The position numbers were made by a program, and so were the translations under genes. From NCBI GenBank assembly GCA_964628055.1, contig CAZVNL010000032.1, positions 1 through 26,146 of the forward strand: a stretch of 26,146 nucleotides of DNA. The letters run 5' to 3'. This DNA is from CAZBEL01 sp964628055. GTDB taxonomy: Bacteria > Fidelibacterota > Marinisomatia > Marinisomatales > TCS56. The stretch's first letter is position 1. Every line of letters starts with the position of its first letter. Shown here in pieces: positions 6,043 through 14,662 of this stretch. A model generated the notes under the pieces. The model had not been told where the DNA came from. It made no database searches and saw only the letters and a program-made list of their open reading frames with translations.

Positions 6043-7263
6043 TCAAGGATTAAGATAGTCCTGAGTAAACACTTTACCGCCCTTTACAACGGCCTGGAGG
6101 GGTTGGTTACTGACCAGGTAGGGTATTTCCAACAAATCTTCTAACCCCCACACAATTAAGTCCGCTTGCGCCCCCGGGGTGACGTGTCCCACGTCGGCAG
6201 AAACCTCCAGGGCCTGGGCGGCAGTGTAGGTGGCCGCCTGGAAAGCTTCCTCAACGGTTAAATGGAGGTAGAGACAGGCCAGAGACATAATGAAAGGCAT
6301 GGACTGTAGGTAGCAACTCCCTGGATTAAAATCTGTGGCTAAGGCCACTGGAACGCCGGCTTCCACGAGGTCTCGCGCCGGGGCATATGACTGTTGACCC
6401 AGGAAAAAGGTAGTACCGGGCAAAAGCGTGGCTATCACGTGATGTTGAAGTAGAGCCCGAATCCCCGGACGACTCACTGCCATGAGATGATCGGCGGAAA
6501 CGGCCCCTATCTCAGCGGCCAACTCTGCCGCGCCAGAATCCCTAAACTCATCGGCATGTAAACGCGGCTTAAGCCCCAGGTCTTTCGCCCGGAGCAGGAT
6601 CCTCCGCGATCGGGGAACGTCGAAATAACCCTGCTCACAAAACACGTCACAATAAACCGCCAAACGCTCTTCGGCCACGGCCGGCAATACTGTATCGACC
6701 AGATAATCTACATAACGATCGGGGTGACTTTGAAATTCTGGAGGGACAGCATGGGCCCCTAAAAAGGTAGGAAAAATGTCCAACGGATGAGTTTCATTCA
6801 CCCGTTTGAGCACCCGTAGCGATTTCAATTCCGATTCCAAGTCCAGGCCGTAACCGCTCTTTGCTTCGACGGTGGTGGTTCCTAAAGCCAGAAAACGATC
6901 CATGCGTCGGGTAACCCGTTCCACCAATTCGTCTTCGTGAGCCAATCGTACTCCCTGTAAGCTGGACTGAATCCCGCCCCCTTGCCGGGCAATTTCCTCG
7001 TAGGATACCCCTTGTAGGCGCAAGGCAAACTCCTTTTGGCGACCCTCTAAAAATACCGGGTGCGTGTGAGGATCCACAAAACCCGGCGTTACCAGATGAC
7101 CCATACAATCGTAAACTTCTCCTTTTTCCGCTCTTCCCGGTCCAATCTCTTTAATCCGTCCGTCAACGATCTGAACGGCCACATTTGCGAAGGTCGCTAC
7201 CTCGTCGGTTTCGGGAACGTAGGTAACCAATCGACCAATATTCGTAAGGGATAATCTAGGCAA
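6043..7263 (-). CDS. hutI: Imidazolonepropionase
   Basis: This 406-residue cytosolic amidohydrolase opens the imidazolone ring to N-formimino-glutamate, the third step of histidine degradation. Metal ligands are visible at His66 and His68 (DPHTHPVF), His236 (LHADEF) and Asp311 (ALATDFNPGS). The HutI signatures GGGIQSS (95-101), EAKSGYGLD (133-141) and SADHLMAVS are present, and the length is normal for the family. The start is a TTG with CTGGAG 5 nt upstream; no in-frame ATG precedes the conserved N-terminal beta-strand region. It lies 43 nt after hutU on the same strand, so the two probably form one transcript. hutH and a formiminoglutamate-processing gene are not in the window. Confidence 0.96.
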   Translation of the reverse strand: MPRLSLTNIGRLVTYVPETDEVATFANVAVQIVDGRIKEIGPGRAEKGEVYDCMGHLVTPGFVDPHTHPVFLEGRQKEFALRLQGVSYEEIARQGGGIQSSLQGVRLAHEDELVERVTRRMDRFLALGTTTVEAKSGYGLDLESELKSLRVLKRVNETHPLDIFPTFLGAHAVPPEFQSHPDRYVDYLVDTVLPAVAEERLAVYCDVFCEQGYFDVPRSRRILLRAKDLGLKPRLHADEFRDSGAAELAAEIGAVSADHLMAVSRPGIRALLQHHVIATLLPGTTFFLGQQSYAPARDLVEAGVPVALATDFNPGSCYLQSMPFIMSLACLYLHLTVEEAFQAATYTAAQALEVSADVGHVTPGAQADLIVWGLEDLLEIPYLVSNQPLQAVVKGGKVFTQDYLNP

Positions 7264-7268
7264 TTAAA

Positions 7269-7274
7269 CTCCAG
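7269..7274 (-). promoter_or_regulatory. Ribosome binding site supporting the TTG start of hutI
   Basis: Minus-strand CTGGAG is followed by a 5-nt AT-rich spacer and then TTG at 7263. It supports the non-ATG start. Confidence 0.55.
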
Positions 7275-7306
7275 GAACTCAGTGGGCCGTCAGGAGAAAA
7301 GGAAGG

Positions 7307-8968
7307 CTAACCCTTTTTCGAAATCAGGGGAATATCCAGCCCCCAGTCTTGGGCGTTGGTGAGGGCTTTTTCATATCCTGCATCGGCATGGCGCATGACC
7401 CCAATCCCCGGGTCGTTGGTGAGCACCCGTTCCAGACGGAGTCTCATTTCCGGAGTACCGTCAGCGACGATCACCTGACCGGCGTGGATGGAAAGCCCCA
7501 TACCGACGCCACCCCCATGATGAATGGAAACCCAGGTCGCCCCACTGGCCGTATTCACCAGGGCGTTCAACAACGGCCAGTCGGCCACCGCATCGGAACC
7601 ATCCTGCATCCCCTCAGTCTCGCGAAAAGGAGAAGCCACGGAGCCCGTGTCTAAATGGTCACGACCAATGACGATGGGGGCTTTTAACTCGCCCGAAGCC
7701 ACCATGTCATTCAACACCAGACCGAATTTTGCTCGTTGGTCATACCCCAGCCAACAGATACGGGCTGGCAAACCTTGAAACTCCACCTTTTTCTGGGCCA
7801 GGGTAATCCAACGATGCAAAGCCTCATCGGCGGGGAATAGTTTTTTCACCTTTTCATCCGTCTTGTAGATATCTTGAGGGTCCCCGGAAAGCGCCACCCA
7901 CCGGAAGGGCCCTTTTCCTTCACAGAAAAGCGGGCGAATATAAGCCGGAACGAACCCGGGATAGTCAAAAGCCCGTTTCACTCCTGCTTTCAGGGCCTGT
8001 CCCCGGAGATTATTCCCATAATCGAAACAAATCGCCCCCTGGTCTTTTAACTTCAAAATGCCATTCACGTGCTCTGCCATCGCGGCAAAGCTGCGTTTAA
8101 CATATTCGTGGGGAGCTTTCTTGCGCAACTCCAGAGCGGCTTGAAAAGTCATACCGTTGGGGACGTAGCCATCTAATTCATCATGGGCTGAGGTTTGATC
8201 GGTGACTAAATCAGGGACAATCCCTCGTTGCGCCAATTCGGGAACAACGTCAGCAGCATTACCCAACAGCCCAATGGAGAGGGGCTTTTTTTTCAGGGCG
8301 GCATCCCGGGCCAGGCTTAAGGCCTCGTCCTGTGACTCGGTAGCCACATCAAGGTAGCGTGTTTCCAAGCGTCGTTGAATGCGTTTGGGGTCTACTTCTA
8401 CGGCAATAACGACGCCTTTATTCATGGTTACCGCCAGGGGTTGCGCACCGCCCATGCCGCCCAAACCAGCGGTGAGCACGAATTTTCCTGCCAGGTCCCC
8501 GCCGAAATGGGTCTTTGCCGCTGCGGCAAAGGTTTCGTAGGTGCCCTGTAAAATCCCCTGGGTACCAATATAAATCCAGCTCCCAGCCGTCATCTGCCCA
8601 TACATCATGAGACCCCTTTTATCCAACTCGCTGAAATGTTCCCACGTGGCCCATTGGGGAACCAGGTTAGAATTGGCGATAAGTACCCGGGGCGCCCACG
8701 TATGCGTCCGGAGAACCCCCACCGGTTTGCCCGATTGAATCAAGAGGGTCTCGTCTTCTCTGAGACGTTGCAGGGTCTGAAGAATGGCCTCAAAGGCTGC
8801 CCAATTCCGGGCAGCCTTACCCTTGCCGCCGTAGACGACCAACTCCTCCGGGTTTTCGGCCACAGCTGGGTCTAAGTTATTCTGAATCATGCGAAATGGG
8901 GCTTCGATTTGCCAGTCTTTGCAGTGTAGCGTGGTTCCTGTAGGTGCATGTACAGAATGTCTTGCCAT
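7307..8968 (-). CDS. hutU: Urocanate hydratase
   Basis: This 553-residue enzyme adds water to urocanate to give imidazolone propionate, using tightly bound NAD. The NAD-binding GLGGMGGAQP (168-177), the QTSAHDELDGY region (258-268), the active-site ARICWLGYD with Cys405 and the GRDHLDTGSVASPFRET segment are all intact. Length and C-terminal conservation (HHGGGVGMG, TNDPGIGVMRHADAGY) are typical of the family. The ATG has GAGG 7 nt upstream. It precedes hutI and follows an oxidoreductase gene after an 86-nt gap that could hold a promoter. Its position downstream of a ribosomal-protein supercluster is unusual. Confidence 0.97.
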   Translation of the reverse strand: MARHSVHAPTGTTLHCKDWQIEAPFRMIQNNLDPAVAENPEELVVYGGKGKAARNWAAFEAILQTLQRLREDETLLIQSGKPVGVLRTHTWAPRVLIANSNLVPQWATWEHFSELDKRGLMMYGQMTAGSWIYIGTQGILQGTYETFAAAAKTHFGGDLAGKFVLTAGLGGMGGAQPLAVTMNKGVVIAVEVDPKRIQRRLETRYLDVATESQDEALSLARDAALKKKPLSIGLLGNAADVVPELAQRGIVPDLVTDQTSAHDELDGYVPNGMTFQAALELRKKAPHEYVKRSFAAMAEHVNGILKLKDQGAICFDYGNNLRGQALKAGVKRAFDYPGFVPAYIRPLFCEGKGPFRWVALSGDPQDIYKTDEKVKKLFPADEALHRWITLAQKKVEFQGLPARICWLGYDQRAKFGLVLNDMVASGELKAPIVIGRDHLDTGSVASPFRETEGMQDGSDAVADWPLLNALVNTASGATWVSIHHGGGVGMGLSIHAGQVIVADGTPEMRLRLERVLTNDPGIGVMRHADAGYEKALTNAQDWGLDIPLISKKG

Positions 8969-8993
8969 GATCTAACCTCGAATTTGCGGGTTA

Positions 8994-9022
8994 AAATTAT
9001 TGGGGCTGTGCCGGTTTCTCAA
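8994..9022 (-). promoter_or_regulatory. Weak candidate sigma-70-type promoter for hutUI
   Basis: On the minus strand TTGAGA (9017-9022) lies 17 nt before TAATTT (8994-8999), in the 86-nt gap upstream of hutU. The -35 matches consensus at five of six positions, but the -10 matches poorly. No operator palindrome was recognised. Confidence 0.25.
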
Positions 9023-9054
9023 AACTACTCTTTGGTCCGTGTAATTTGAAATGT

Positions 9055-10401
9055 TCATTGGGACCGATGGAGCGACCATTCGTTCACATAGTCTTCCACC
9101 AGTAAATAAGAGCGAATACCATAGGCCACCGCCAGGCGAAGTGGCTCCGGAGGCCAGGGAACGATCCGTTGGTTAAGGAAGGGACAGTCGGCGCCAGCGC
9201 CTTCCTTTTCCAGAATAAGATCCCGGATGATCTGGGCGTTGCGATGACTAAGGGAAACCCCGTGCCCAATACACCCCAAACTGTACACGGCCCGTTCATC
9301 ACCCACGAACCCCAGAGCGGGAACCAGGTTCAGCGTAACTGAAAACGGCCCTCCCCAGCGATGAGTAATAGTCACGTTCCGAAGGGAGGGGAATAAAAAG
9401 TGAATGTGCTCTTCAAGGTGTTCCCAAGCCCGGGGACTCCCATCCCCGGTTAACTTATTCCCCCAGGTGAGACCTACCGGCCCGCCACCCATCACCAAGC
9501 GATTATCCGGGGTGAGACGATAGTAATGAATCAGGTTACGGGCATCCTCCACCCCCTCACGATTTTTCCATCCGATAGGTTCTAATTGGTCGGGTGTGAG
9601 GGGCGCCGTAGACAGCATGTAGGTAAAAGAGGGAATCTGCTTCCGCTTCAATTCGGGGAATAGATGGGAATAGGCATTGGTGGCAAAAACCACTTTTTCG
9701 GCCTTGACGGTCCCCTTCGGTGTTTTCAACTGGAAGGTTGGTTGGGAAACGAGCTCTAAGACGGGAGTGTGCTCAAAGACCTCCGTCCCTAGGCTCACTG
9801 CCAACCGTTTCTCTTCCCGCACCAGTTTGAGAGGATTGATAAGTACGAGACGCGGTTCCCAAAGGGCCCCCAGGTAGTGTGGTGACTGAACGCGTTGCTT
9901 CACGGCCTCCTCATCCAGCCATTCAATATCCTCGAACCCTAAAGAGTTGATCAATTCAATGTCGTGCCGAATCTGCTTGATATAAGCTTTGGTAGTAGCC
10001 ACCCGTAAAAAACCAGGCCGGATACGATCACAATCCAGGTTGTGCCGGGTAATGAGTTGGTCTAATCCGTCAACGGCCTCCATCATGTAACGGTGCGCCC
10101 GTTGGAGGAAATCCTTCCCTTTCAACAGGGCTGTAACACCAATACCGAGACCGATCACGGTCATGGCAAAAGATCCATTCCGGCCACTGGACCCGTACCC
10201 GATTTCCTGGGCTTCCAGGACAACGACCTTCAAATGGGGATCAGCCCGCTTTAATTCGTGGGCGGTGGCCAGCCCAGTAAAGCCACCGCCAATGATCGCC
10301 ACGTCAACTGCGAGGGAAGTTTCCAGAGGTGGTGAGGGAGTGTAGGCTCCGTACGTATCCAACCACAAAGAACAGGGAGCCGTAGGAAAGGGGTTTTTCA
10401 T
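9055..10401 (-). CDS. FAD-dependent oxidoreductase, DAO (D-amino-acid oxidase-like) family
   Basis: This 448-residue flavoprotein has the dinucleotide-binding motif VAIIGGGFTGLATAHEL (34-50), the conserved GYGSSGRNGSF (68-78) that contacts FAD, RLVMGGGPVG in the middle and a C-terminal GCIGHGVSLSH for the second FAD contact. It resembles the gamma-glutamylputrescine oxidase and glycine/sarcosine-oxidase branch of the DAO family and should oxidise a C-N bond of an amine or amino acid, making an imine and peroxide or reducing a quinone. The exact substrate is not evident. Its neighbourhood with hutU-hutI suggests amino-acid or amine catabolism (inference). A 210-nt gap with no clear terminator separates it from the upstream gene. 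Confidence 0.85.
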   Translation of the reverse strand: MKNPFPTAPCSLWLDTYGAYTPSPPLETSLAVDVAIIGGGFTGLATAHELKRADPHLKVVVLEAQEIGYGSSGRNGSFAMTVIGLGIGVTALLKGKDFLQRAHRYMMEAVDGLDQLITRHNLDCDRIRPGFLRVATTKAYIKQIRHDIELINSLGFEDIEWLDEEAVKQRVQSPHYLGALWEPRLVLINPLKLVREEKRLAVSLGTEVFEHTPVLELVSQPTFQLKTPKGTVKAEKVVFATNAYSHLFPELKRKQIPSFTYMLSTAPLTPDQLEPIGWKNREGVEDARNLIHYYRLTPDNRLVMGGGPVGLTWGNKLTGDGSPRAWEHLEEHIHFLFPSLRNVTITHRWGGPFSVTLNLVPALGFVGDERAVYSLGCIGHGVSLSHRNAQIIRDLILEKEGAGADCPFLNQRIVPWPPEPLRLAVAYGIRSYLLVEDYVNEWSLHRSQ

Positions 10402-10611
10402 GACAGATAATCCTTGTAAGTGGCCGGAGACGGGTGATCGGTTGTCACCGTGAAGACCCCTCGTAGCGCATAAAACTGCCTGTTCATGGTTAGCAGAAAA
10501 TAACTACTTCTCAGGCACCTCGCAAAGTATATGCTTAAGGAAATGTTCGACGCTGCCCCGGTAATGACGGATCGATGCGGACACCGGGTGGTCCGTATAA
10601 TTGAGGGAGAG

Positions 10612-11799
10612 CTAAGGGAAGAGGGCTTCCCGGATAGGGGCGAAATAAAGGGGATTTTTCCGGATAGTATTGTAAGAAAAGAGGGAAATACCCTGGAAAT
10701 GGGTAATTCGAGTGTATTTTATTTTATCAGCCGCATCTTCAGAAACCTGGTTATAGGTGGCCACGCCCATGATGATCCGGTTACGGTATTTACTGGGTAG
10801 GTTGTCATAGATGACATCAATATTTTTAGCAAACTCGCGAATATTGGGGGTATAATTCATGGGAATAATCCAGTCCACATAATTGGCTGCCAGCCAGACG
10901 TCCCATTCCTGGAGATATTGCTCTCGGGCGACGTACAAGTTCGGTTTTACGGCCGCTGATAAAATACACTGGGGCCGTACCTCGTGGAGCATATCCCTCG
11001 TCTCGTGGACTAAATCGGTGATAGCCTTGCGCCGGAAATCATCCCACATGATCGCCTGCCGGGAAGTTGTGGGATTAGAATTGACTGAATTAGCCATTAT
11101 GGATGTTGATGGAGGCGGCGACAGGCCCGTTTCCTGGCGATACACAGTGATGGCATAGGGGTTATAACCGTAATCGCGATCGTGGTAACGCATGTAATCC
11201 AGATGGAGCCCATCGACTTCATATTTCGCCACCAGTTCACGGAATACAGATAGCAAGTATTTATTCACTTCGGGGTGATTAGGGGCCAGATATAAGCCCT
11301 CTTTTCCGTTTTGGCCATTGTTAAAGGATTTTAACTGGCGGTTGATGTTCAGAGGCCATTCTCCCTTGGTGTCCAACCAATTCTGACGGTTTTGAAGCAA
11401 ATGATCCTTGGCATAGGGCCAATCGCGGGCTGACCAGAGGAGATAAACATTGACCCAGGCGTGCACCTTAATTCCCCGTTTATGAGCCTCGGTCAGAATG
11501 TACTCCATGGGGTCAAACTGACTTTCTAAAAGCAGCTTGCTGCGGGGCACTAGATTCGAACGATAGAGAGCGTCTCCCCTGCCGCGCACTTGTACCAGGA
11601 GATTGTTAAAGCGATTCAAGGTGGCAAAGTCGAGAACCCGATCTATGGACTCAGGCGTCGTCATAGCAGTCCGAACGACCCATAGGCACCGGTGTTCAAA
11701 AACGCTCTCGGGTTCCGTGGCGGGAAGGGAGACGGTTAGAATAAAAAATAAGGCAACCCAAAGGCTTGCCTTAGAGGAACTACGAGGATGAGTTAACAA
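10612..11799 (-). CDS. Exported family-10-like glycosidase (GHL10/DUF187; DigH/YddW relative)
   Basis: This 395-residue protein starts with an export signal (about 11-28, hydrophobic core LWVALFFILTVSL) followed by a TIM-barrel-type domain of the DUF187/GHL10 family. Hallmarks are RCLWVVRT (37-44), VQVRGRGDALY (69-79), KRGIKVHAWVN (107-117), EVDGLHLDYMRYH (194-206) and DWIIPMNYT; Asp201 lies in the putative catalytic strand. E. coli DigH (YddW) of this family trims denuded peptidoglycan strands at division, so a wall-related role in the periplasm or outside is plausible. No lipobox was seen. The start is tentatively TTG, 11 nt after the rplQ stop, without a clear ribosome site, so expression may be coupled to rplQ. 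Confidence 0.82.
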   Translation of the reverse strand: MLTHPRSSSKASLWVALFFILTVSLPATEPESVFEHRCLWVVRTAMTTPESIDRVLDFATLNRFNNLLVQVRGRGDALYRSNLVPRSKLLLESQFDPMEYILTEAHKRGIKVHAWVNVYLLWSARDWPYAKDHLLQNRQNWLDTKGEWPLNINRQLKSFNNGQNGKEGLYLAPNHPEVNKYLLSVFRELVAKYEVDGLHLDYMRYHDRDYGYNPYAITVYRQETGLSPPPSTSIMANSVNSNPTTSRQAIMWDDFRRKAITDLVHETRDMLHEVRPQCILSAAVKPNLYVAREQYLQEWDVWLAANYVDWIIPMNYTPNIREFAKNIDVIYDNLPSKYRNRIIMGVATYNQVSEDAADKIKYTRITHFQGISLFSYNTIRKNPLYFAPIREALFP

Positions 11800-11810
11800 A
11801 GGGATGGGAG

Positions 11811-12239
11811 CTATTCGCTTTTAGGAGACGGGGTGGCTTTTTTCGTTGTTTTCTCTTTAGACTCTTTCGTGGTGGTTTGCCCTTCCATATCCACAAATTC
11901 GATCAACGAAACATCCGCCCGGTCATTATCCCGAAAACCAAGTTTAACAATACGCGTGTAGCCCCCTGGTCGATCGGTATAAACGGGAGCAATCTCATTG
12001 AACAGGGTCGCCACTGCATTCTTATTGGGTATGCGCCGCAAGACCTGGCGTCGAGCATGGAGATCACCCCGTTTCGCAAAAGTAATTAACGGTTCAATAA
12101 AACGACGCAATTCCTTGGCCCTGGCGTCGGTGGTTTGAATACGATGATGCTCGATTAAGTTAATGGCTAAATTACGAAGCATCGCCCGGCGATGCGCCGG
12201 GGAGACCCCTAATTTACGACCCTTTTTTCTGTGCCTCAT
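11811..12239 (-). CDS. rplQ: 50S ribosomal protein L17
   Basis: This 142-residue protein begins with MRHRKKGRKLGVSPAHRRAM and contains TTDARAKELRRFIEPLIT, the L17 core near the peptide exit tunnel of the large subunit. GGYTRIVKLGFRDNDRADVSLIEFV closes the core near residue 117. The remaining roughly 25 residues are a Thr/Lys/Glu-rich tail with no structure visible. The ATG lies 2 nt after the rpoA stop, the usual alpha-operon order. No terminator follows before the next gene, 11 nt away. Confidence 0.97.
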   Translation of the reverse strand: MRHRKKGRKLGVSPAHRRAMLRNLAINLIEHHRIQTTDARAKELRRFIEPLITFAKRGDLHARRQVLRRIPNKNAVATLFNEIAPVYTDRPGGYTRIVKLGFRDNDRADVSLIEFVDMEGQTTTKESKEKTTKKATPSPKSE

Positions 12240-12241
12240 GG

Positions 12242-13213
12242 CTATACATCTTGTTTTAGGTATTGATCCACGTCCATGCCAAAATGGAGCCCCATTTCGT
12301 CTAGTTTCTCGACCAACTCGGTGAGTGACTTGCGCCCGAAGTTCTTGTACTTGAGCATTTCGTTCTCTTCTTTACTCACCAATTCGTAGATATACTTAAT
12401 CCCCCCAGCTTGGAGGCAATTATGACTCCGGACCGAAAGTTCCATCTCGTCGATGGTCAACTTCAACAGCTTGCGGATATTCAGGGCTTCATCACTGATG
12501 ATATCGGTGACTTCCAACACCTCCGGCTTACTGATCCCTTCCACTACCTTGAAATGGTCAATGAGGATGCTGGAGGAATAGCTCAAGGCATCCTTGGGGG
12601 TAATGGAGCCATCGGTATAAATATCTAGGGTCAGGATTTCGAGGGGTTCTTTGGCCCCCGGAACCGGTGTGACTTTGAAAGTCACTTTTTTAACGGGATT
12701 GAATATGCTATCCAGAGCGAGGGTGCCTATGGGAGCGTTGGGTAACAGGTTGTGTTCACTGGGAACATAGCCTACCCCCACCCCAATACGAATTTCCATA
12801 TCCAGCTTGGCCTCCTCAATGAGCTCGGTGATGTACAAGTCAGGGTTTAGCACCTGGAATTGATCACTGGCCTCTTGGATATTTTTGGCTGTGAAGGTAC
12901 ACGGTCCTTCCAAGTGAAGGGTTACTTTTTCCGGGTTGGACTCCTCCAGTTTGAACCGGACGCCCTTTAAATTCTGGATAATATCCGCCACATCTTCGTG
13001 AACGCCATCAACGGCGGAGAATTCGTGCAAAACACCGTCAATACGAATGTTGGTAATAGCGGCCCCCGGGATGTTGGTGAGGAGAACTCTCCGGAGGGCA
13101 TTTCCTACGGTGATACCGAACCCTCGATCCAAAGGTTGCAGCGTAATACGACTATACGAGTCTGTTTCCGTTTTTTCATCTACGGTAATGACTAAATTCA
13201 ATTCTTTGGCCAT
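12242..13213 (-). CDS. rpoA: RNA polymerase alpha subunit
   Basis: This 323-residue protein has the N-terminal assembly domain, with ITLQPLDRGFGITVGNALRR (23-42), LLTNIPGAAIT and HEDVADIIQNLKGV. The C-terminal domain follows a short linker at about 235-250 and contains ELSVRSHNCLQ and NFGRKSLTELVEKL, the helix-hairpin-helix region that contacts UP-element DNA and activators. Length is normal for bacteria. It lies between rpsD and rplQ, as in most bacterial alpha operons. ATG start, 24 nt after the rpsD stop. Confidence 0.98.
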   Translation of the reverse strand: MAKELNLVITVDEKTETDSYSRITLQPLDRGFGITVGNALRRVLLTNIPGAAITNIRIDGVLHEFSAVDGVHEDVADIIQNLKGVRFKLEESNPEKVTLHLEGPCTFTAKNIQEASDQFQVLNPDLYITELIEEAKLDMEIRIGVGVGYVPSEHNLLPNAPIGTLALDSIFNPVKKVTFKVTPVPGAKEPLEILTLDIYTDGSITPKDALSYSSSILIDHFKVVEGISKPEVLEVTDIISDEALNIRKLLKLTIDEMELSVRSHNCLQAGGIKYIYELVSKEENEMLKYKNFGRKSLTELVEKLDEMGLHFGMDVDQYLKQDV

Positions 13214-13237
13214 AAAGTGTTAAACCTCTTTTGTTGA

Positions 13238-13855
13238 TTATTTTGAATATAATTCTACGACCAGGCGCTCATTGGCAAGGACTTGCATATCTTCCCGGGC
13301 TGGAATATCAAGGAAGGTGCCTTTCATGCGGGCTTTATCCAGTTCCAACCACGGTAAGTCTAAGTCCCCTTTCACGCGGCGCATAGCATCTAAAACCACG
13401 TCTAATTTCCGGCTTTTCTTCCGCACGGCGATTACATCTCCGGGCTTCACCAGGTAGGAGGGAATGTTCACCTTGCGACCATTGACCAACAGGTGTCCAT
13501 GATTCACCAACTGGCGAGCGGCAGCGCGGGTGGGGGCGAGCCCCAGGCGGTAGACCACATTGTCCAACCGTCGTTCCAATAATTGCATCAAGTTAGTTCC
13601 CGTTTCGCCTTTCATCTGAGCCGCCTTACGGAAATAATTTCTAAATTGGCCCTCCAGCAAACCATACATGATCTTGATTTTCTGCTTTTCCCGGAGTTGG
13701 AGGCCATAGTTGGACAGCCGTCGCCGCCGGCTCTGCCCATGCTGCCCGGGGTTGTATGGTTTACGACTTAAAATTTTATCGTATTTGGGATTTCCAAAAA
13801 TATTCTCCCCAAACTTCCGAACCAGCTTTCCCTTGGGTACCTTTAACTTAGCCAT
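13238..13855 (-). CDS. rpsD: 30S ribosomal protein S4 (cysteine-free form)
   Basis: This 205-residue primary 16S-binding protein contains the S4 RNA-binding domain (RLDNVVYRLGLAPTRAAARQ, then NHGHLLVNGRKVNIPSY). The protein has no cysteine, so it belongs to the zinc-free S4 class. The ATG at 13855 (MAKLKVPKG) was chosen over a frame opening 48 nt upstream because that extension lies within the rpsK end region and does not look like S4; GAGGAA precedes the chosen ATG. S4 in other bacteria represses the alpha operon; no specific leader structure was identified here. Confidence 0.96.
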   Translation of the reverse strand: MAKLKVPKGKLVRKFGENIFGNPKYDKILSRKPYNPGQHGQSRRRRLSNYGLQLREKQKIKIMYGLLEGQFRNYFRKAAQMKGETGTNLMQLLERRLDNVVYRLGLAPTRAAARQLVNHGHLLVNGRKVNIPSYLVKPGDVIAVRKKSRKLDVVLDAMRRVKGDLDLPWLELDKARMKGTFLDIPAREDMQVLANERLVVELYSK

Positions 13856-13872
13856 TGTGATGTTCCTCTTCC

Positions 13873-14259
13873 CTAAACCCGGCGTCTCTTGGGAGGCCGA
13901 CAACCATTATGGGGTAAAGGGGTTACATCAGTTATGGTCGTTACCTGCAAACCGGCCACGGCCAAGGAACGAATAGCGGACTCACGGCCCGAGCCGGGTC
14001 CTTTCACCCGGATATCCACGCTGGTGAGTCCCATAGCCATGGCCTCTTTGGCGACCTTTTCCGCTGCCAGGGAGGCTGCATAGGCAGTGCTCTTCCGGGA
14101 ACCCTTGAATCCCGACGTCCCGGCGGTCGCCCAGGCGATGACATTCCCAAACTGGTCAGTTAAGGTAATATGGGTGTTGTTGAAGGTAGCCTTAATATGG
14201 GCGATCCCATGGGGCTCCACATGTTTCTTCTTTTTCTTTTTCCCTTTAGGTCGAGCCAA
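13873..14259 (-). CDS. rpsK: 30S ribosomal protein S11
   Basis: This 128-residue platform protein has the S11 signatures GIAHIKATFNNTHITLTD (18-35), AWATAGTSGFKGSRKSTAYA and the C-terminal ITDVTPLPHNGCRPPKRRRV. The N-terminus has a run of six lysines (GKKKKKKHVE), the usual basic tail of S11. The start is TTG with AAGGA about 10 nt upstream; no ATG is available and the MARPKG start agrees with the family. It sits 5 nt after rpsM. Confidence 0.97.
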   Translation of the reverse strand: MARPKGKKKKKKHVEPHGIAHIKATFNNTHITLTDQFGNVIAWATAGTSGFKGSRKSTAYAASLAAEKVAKEAMAMGLTSVDIRVKGPGSGRESAIRSLAVAGLQVTTITDVTPLPHNGCRPPKRRRV

Positions 14260-14264
14260 TTGTC

Positions 14265-14654
14265 TTATCCTTTCTTACCTGCTTTGCGCTTCCCTAACCC
14301 AATAGTCCGCTTGCGACCTTTCCGCGTCCGCGCATTGGTCTTGGTGCGCTGTCCATTGACGGGCAGCCCTTTCCGATGCCGAATCCCGCGGTAACTACCA
14401 GTATCTTTTAAGCGTTTGATATTCATGGCCACTTCAGCACGCTTTTCACCTTCTATCTTCACCCCCAGCTCGGTGATGGCATCCCGGATGGCGATCACCT
14501 GTTTCTCCTTGAGGTCATTGACCCTTAGGGTTGGATCTACTTTCGCTTGGGCGCAAATTTTTTGTGCGGTTGTTAAACCGATTCCGTGAATATATCGCAG
14601 GGAATAAGCCAACTGCTTATCCCGAGGTATGTCAATACCTGCTATCCGTGCCAC
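14265..14654 (-). CDS. rpsM: 30S ribosomal protein S13
   Basis: This 129-residue head protein begins MARIAGIDIPRDKQLAYSLR, with the YIHGIGLTTAQKIC helix-turn-helix and the C-terminal GSYRGIRHRKGLPVNGQRTK that reaches the tRNA P-site. The start is GTG, in the place expected from the family. It follows rpmJ by 8 nt and opens the alpha-operon segment without a visible promoter of its own. Confidence 0.97.
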   Translation of the reverse strand: MARIAGIDIPRDKQLAYSLRYIHGIGLTTAQKICAQAKVDPTLRVNDLKEKQVIAIRDAITELGVKIEGEKRAEVAMNIKRLKDTGSYRGIRHRKGLPVNGQRTKTNARTRKGRKRTIGLGKRKAGKKG

Positions 14655-14662
14655 AGTCTGCC

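Noticed and set aside
10402..10611. Terminator or riboswitch between the oxidoreductase and glycosidase genes
   Set aside because: Only short imperfect inverted repeats were seen, without U-runs or a recognisable aptamer.
10531..10800. Plus-strand open frame of 89 codons near the 210-nt gap
   Set aside because: It runs antisense into the end of the glycosidase gene, has no family resemblance and no good ribosome site.
13856..13903. Longer S4 with 16 extra residues
   Set aside because: The extension overlaps the rpsK end and does not match S4; a ribosome site precedes the downstream ATG.
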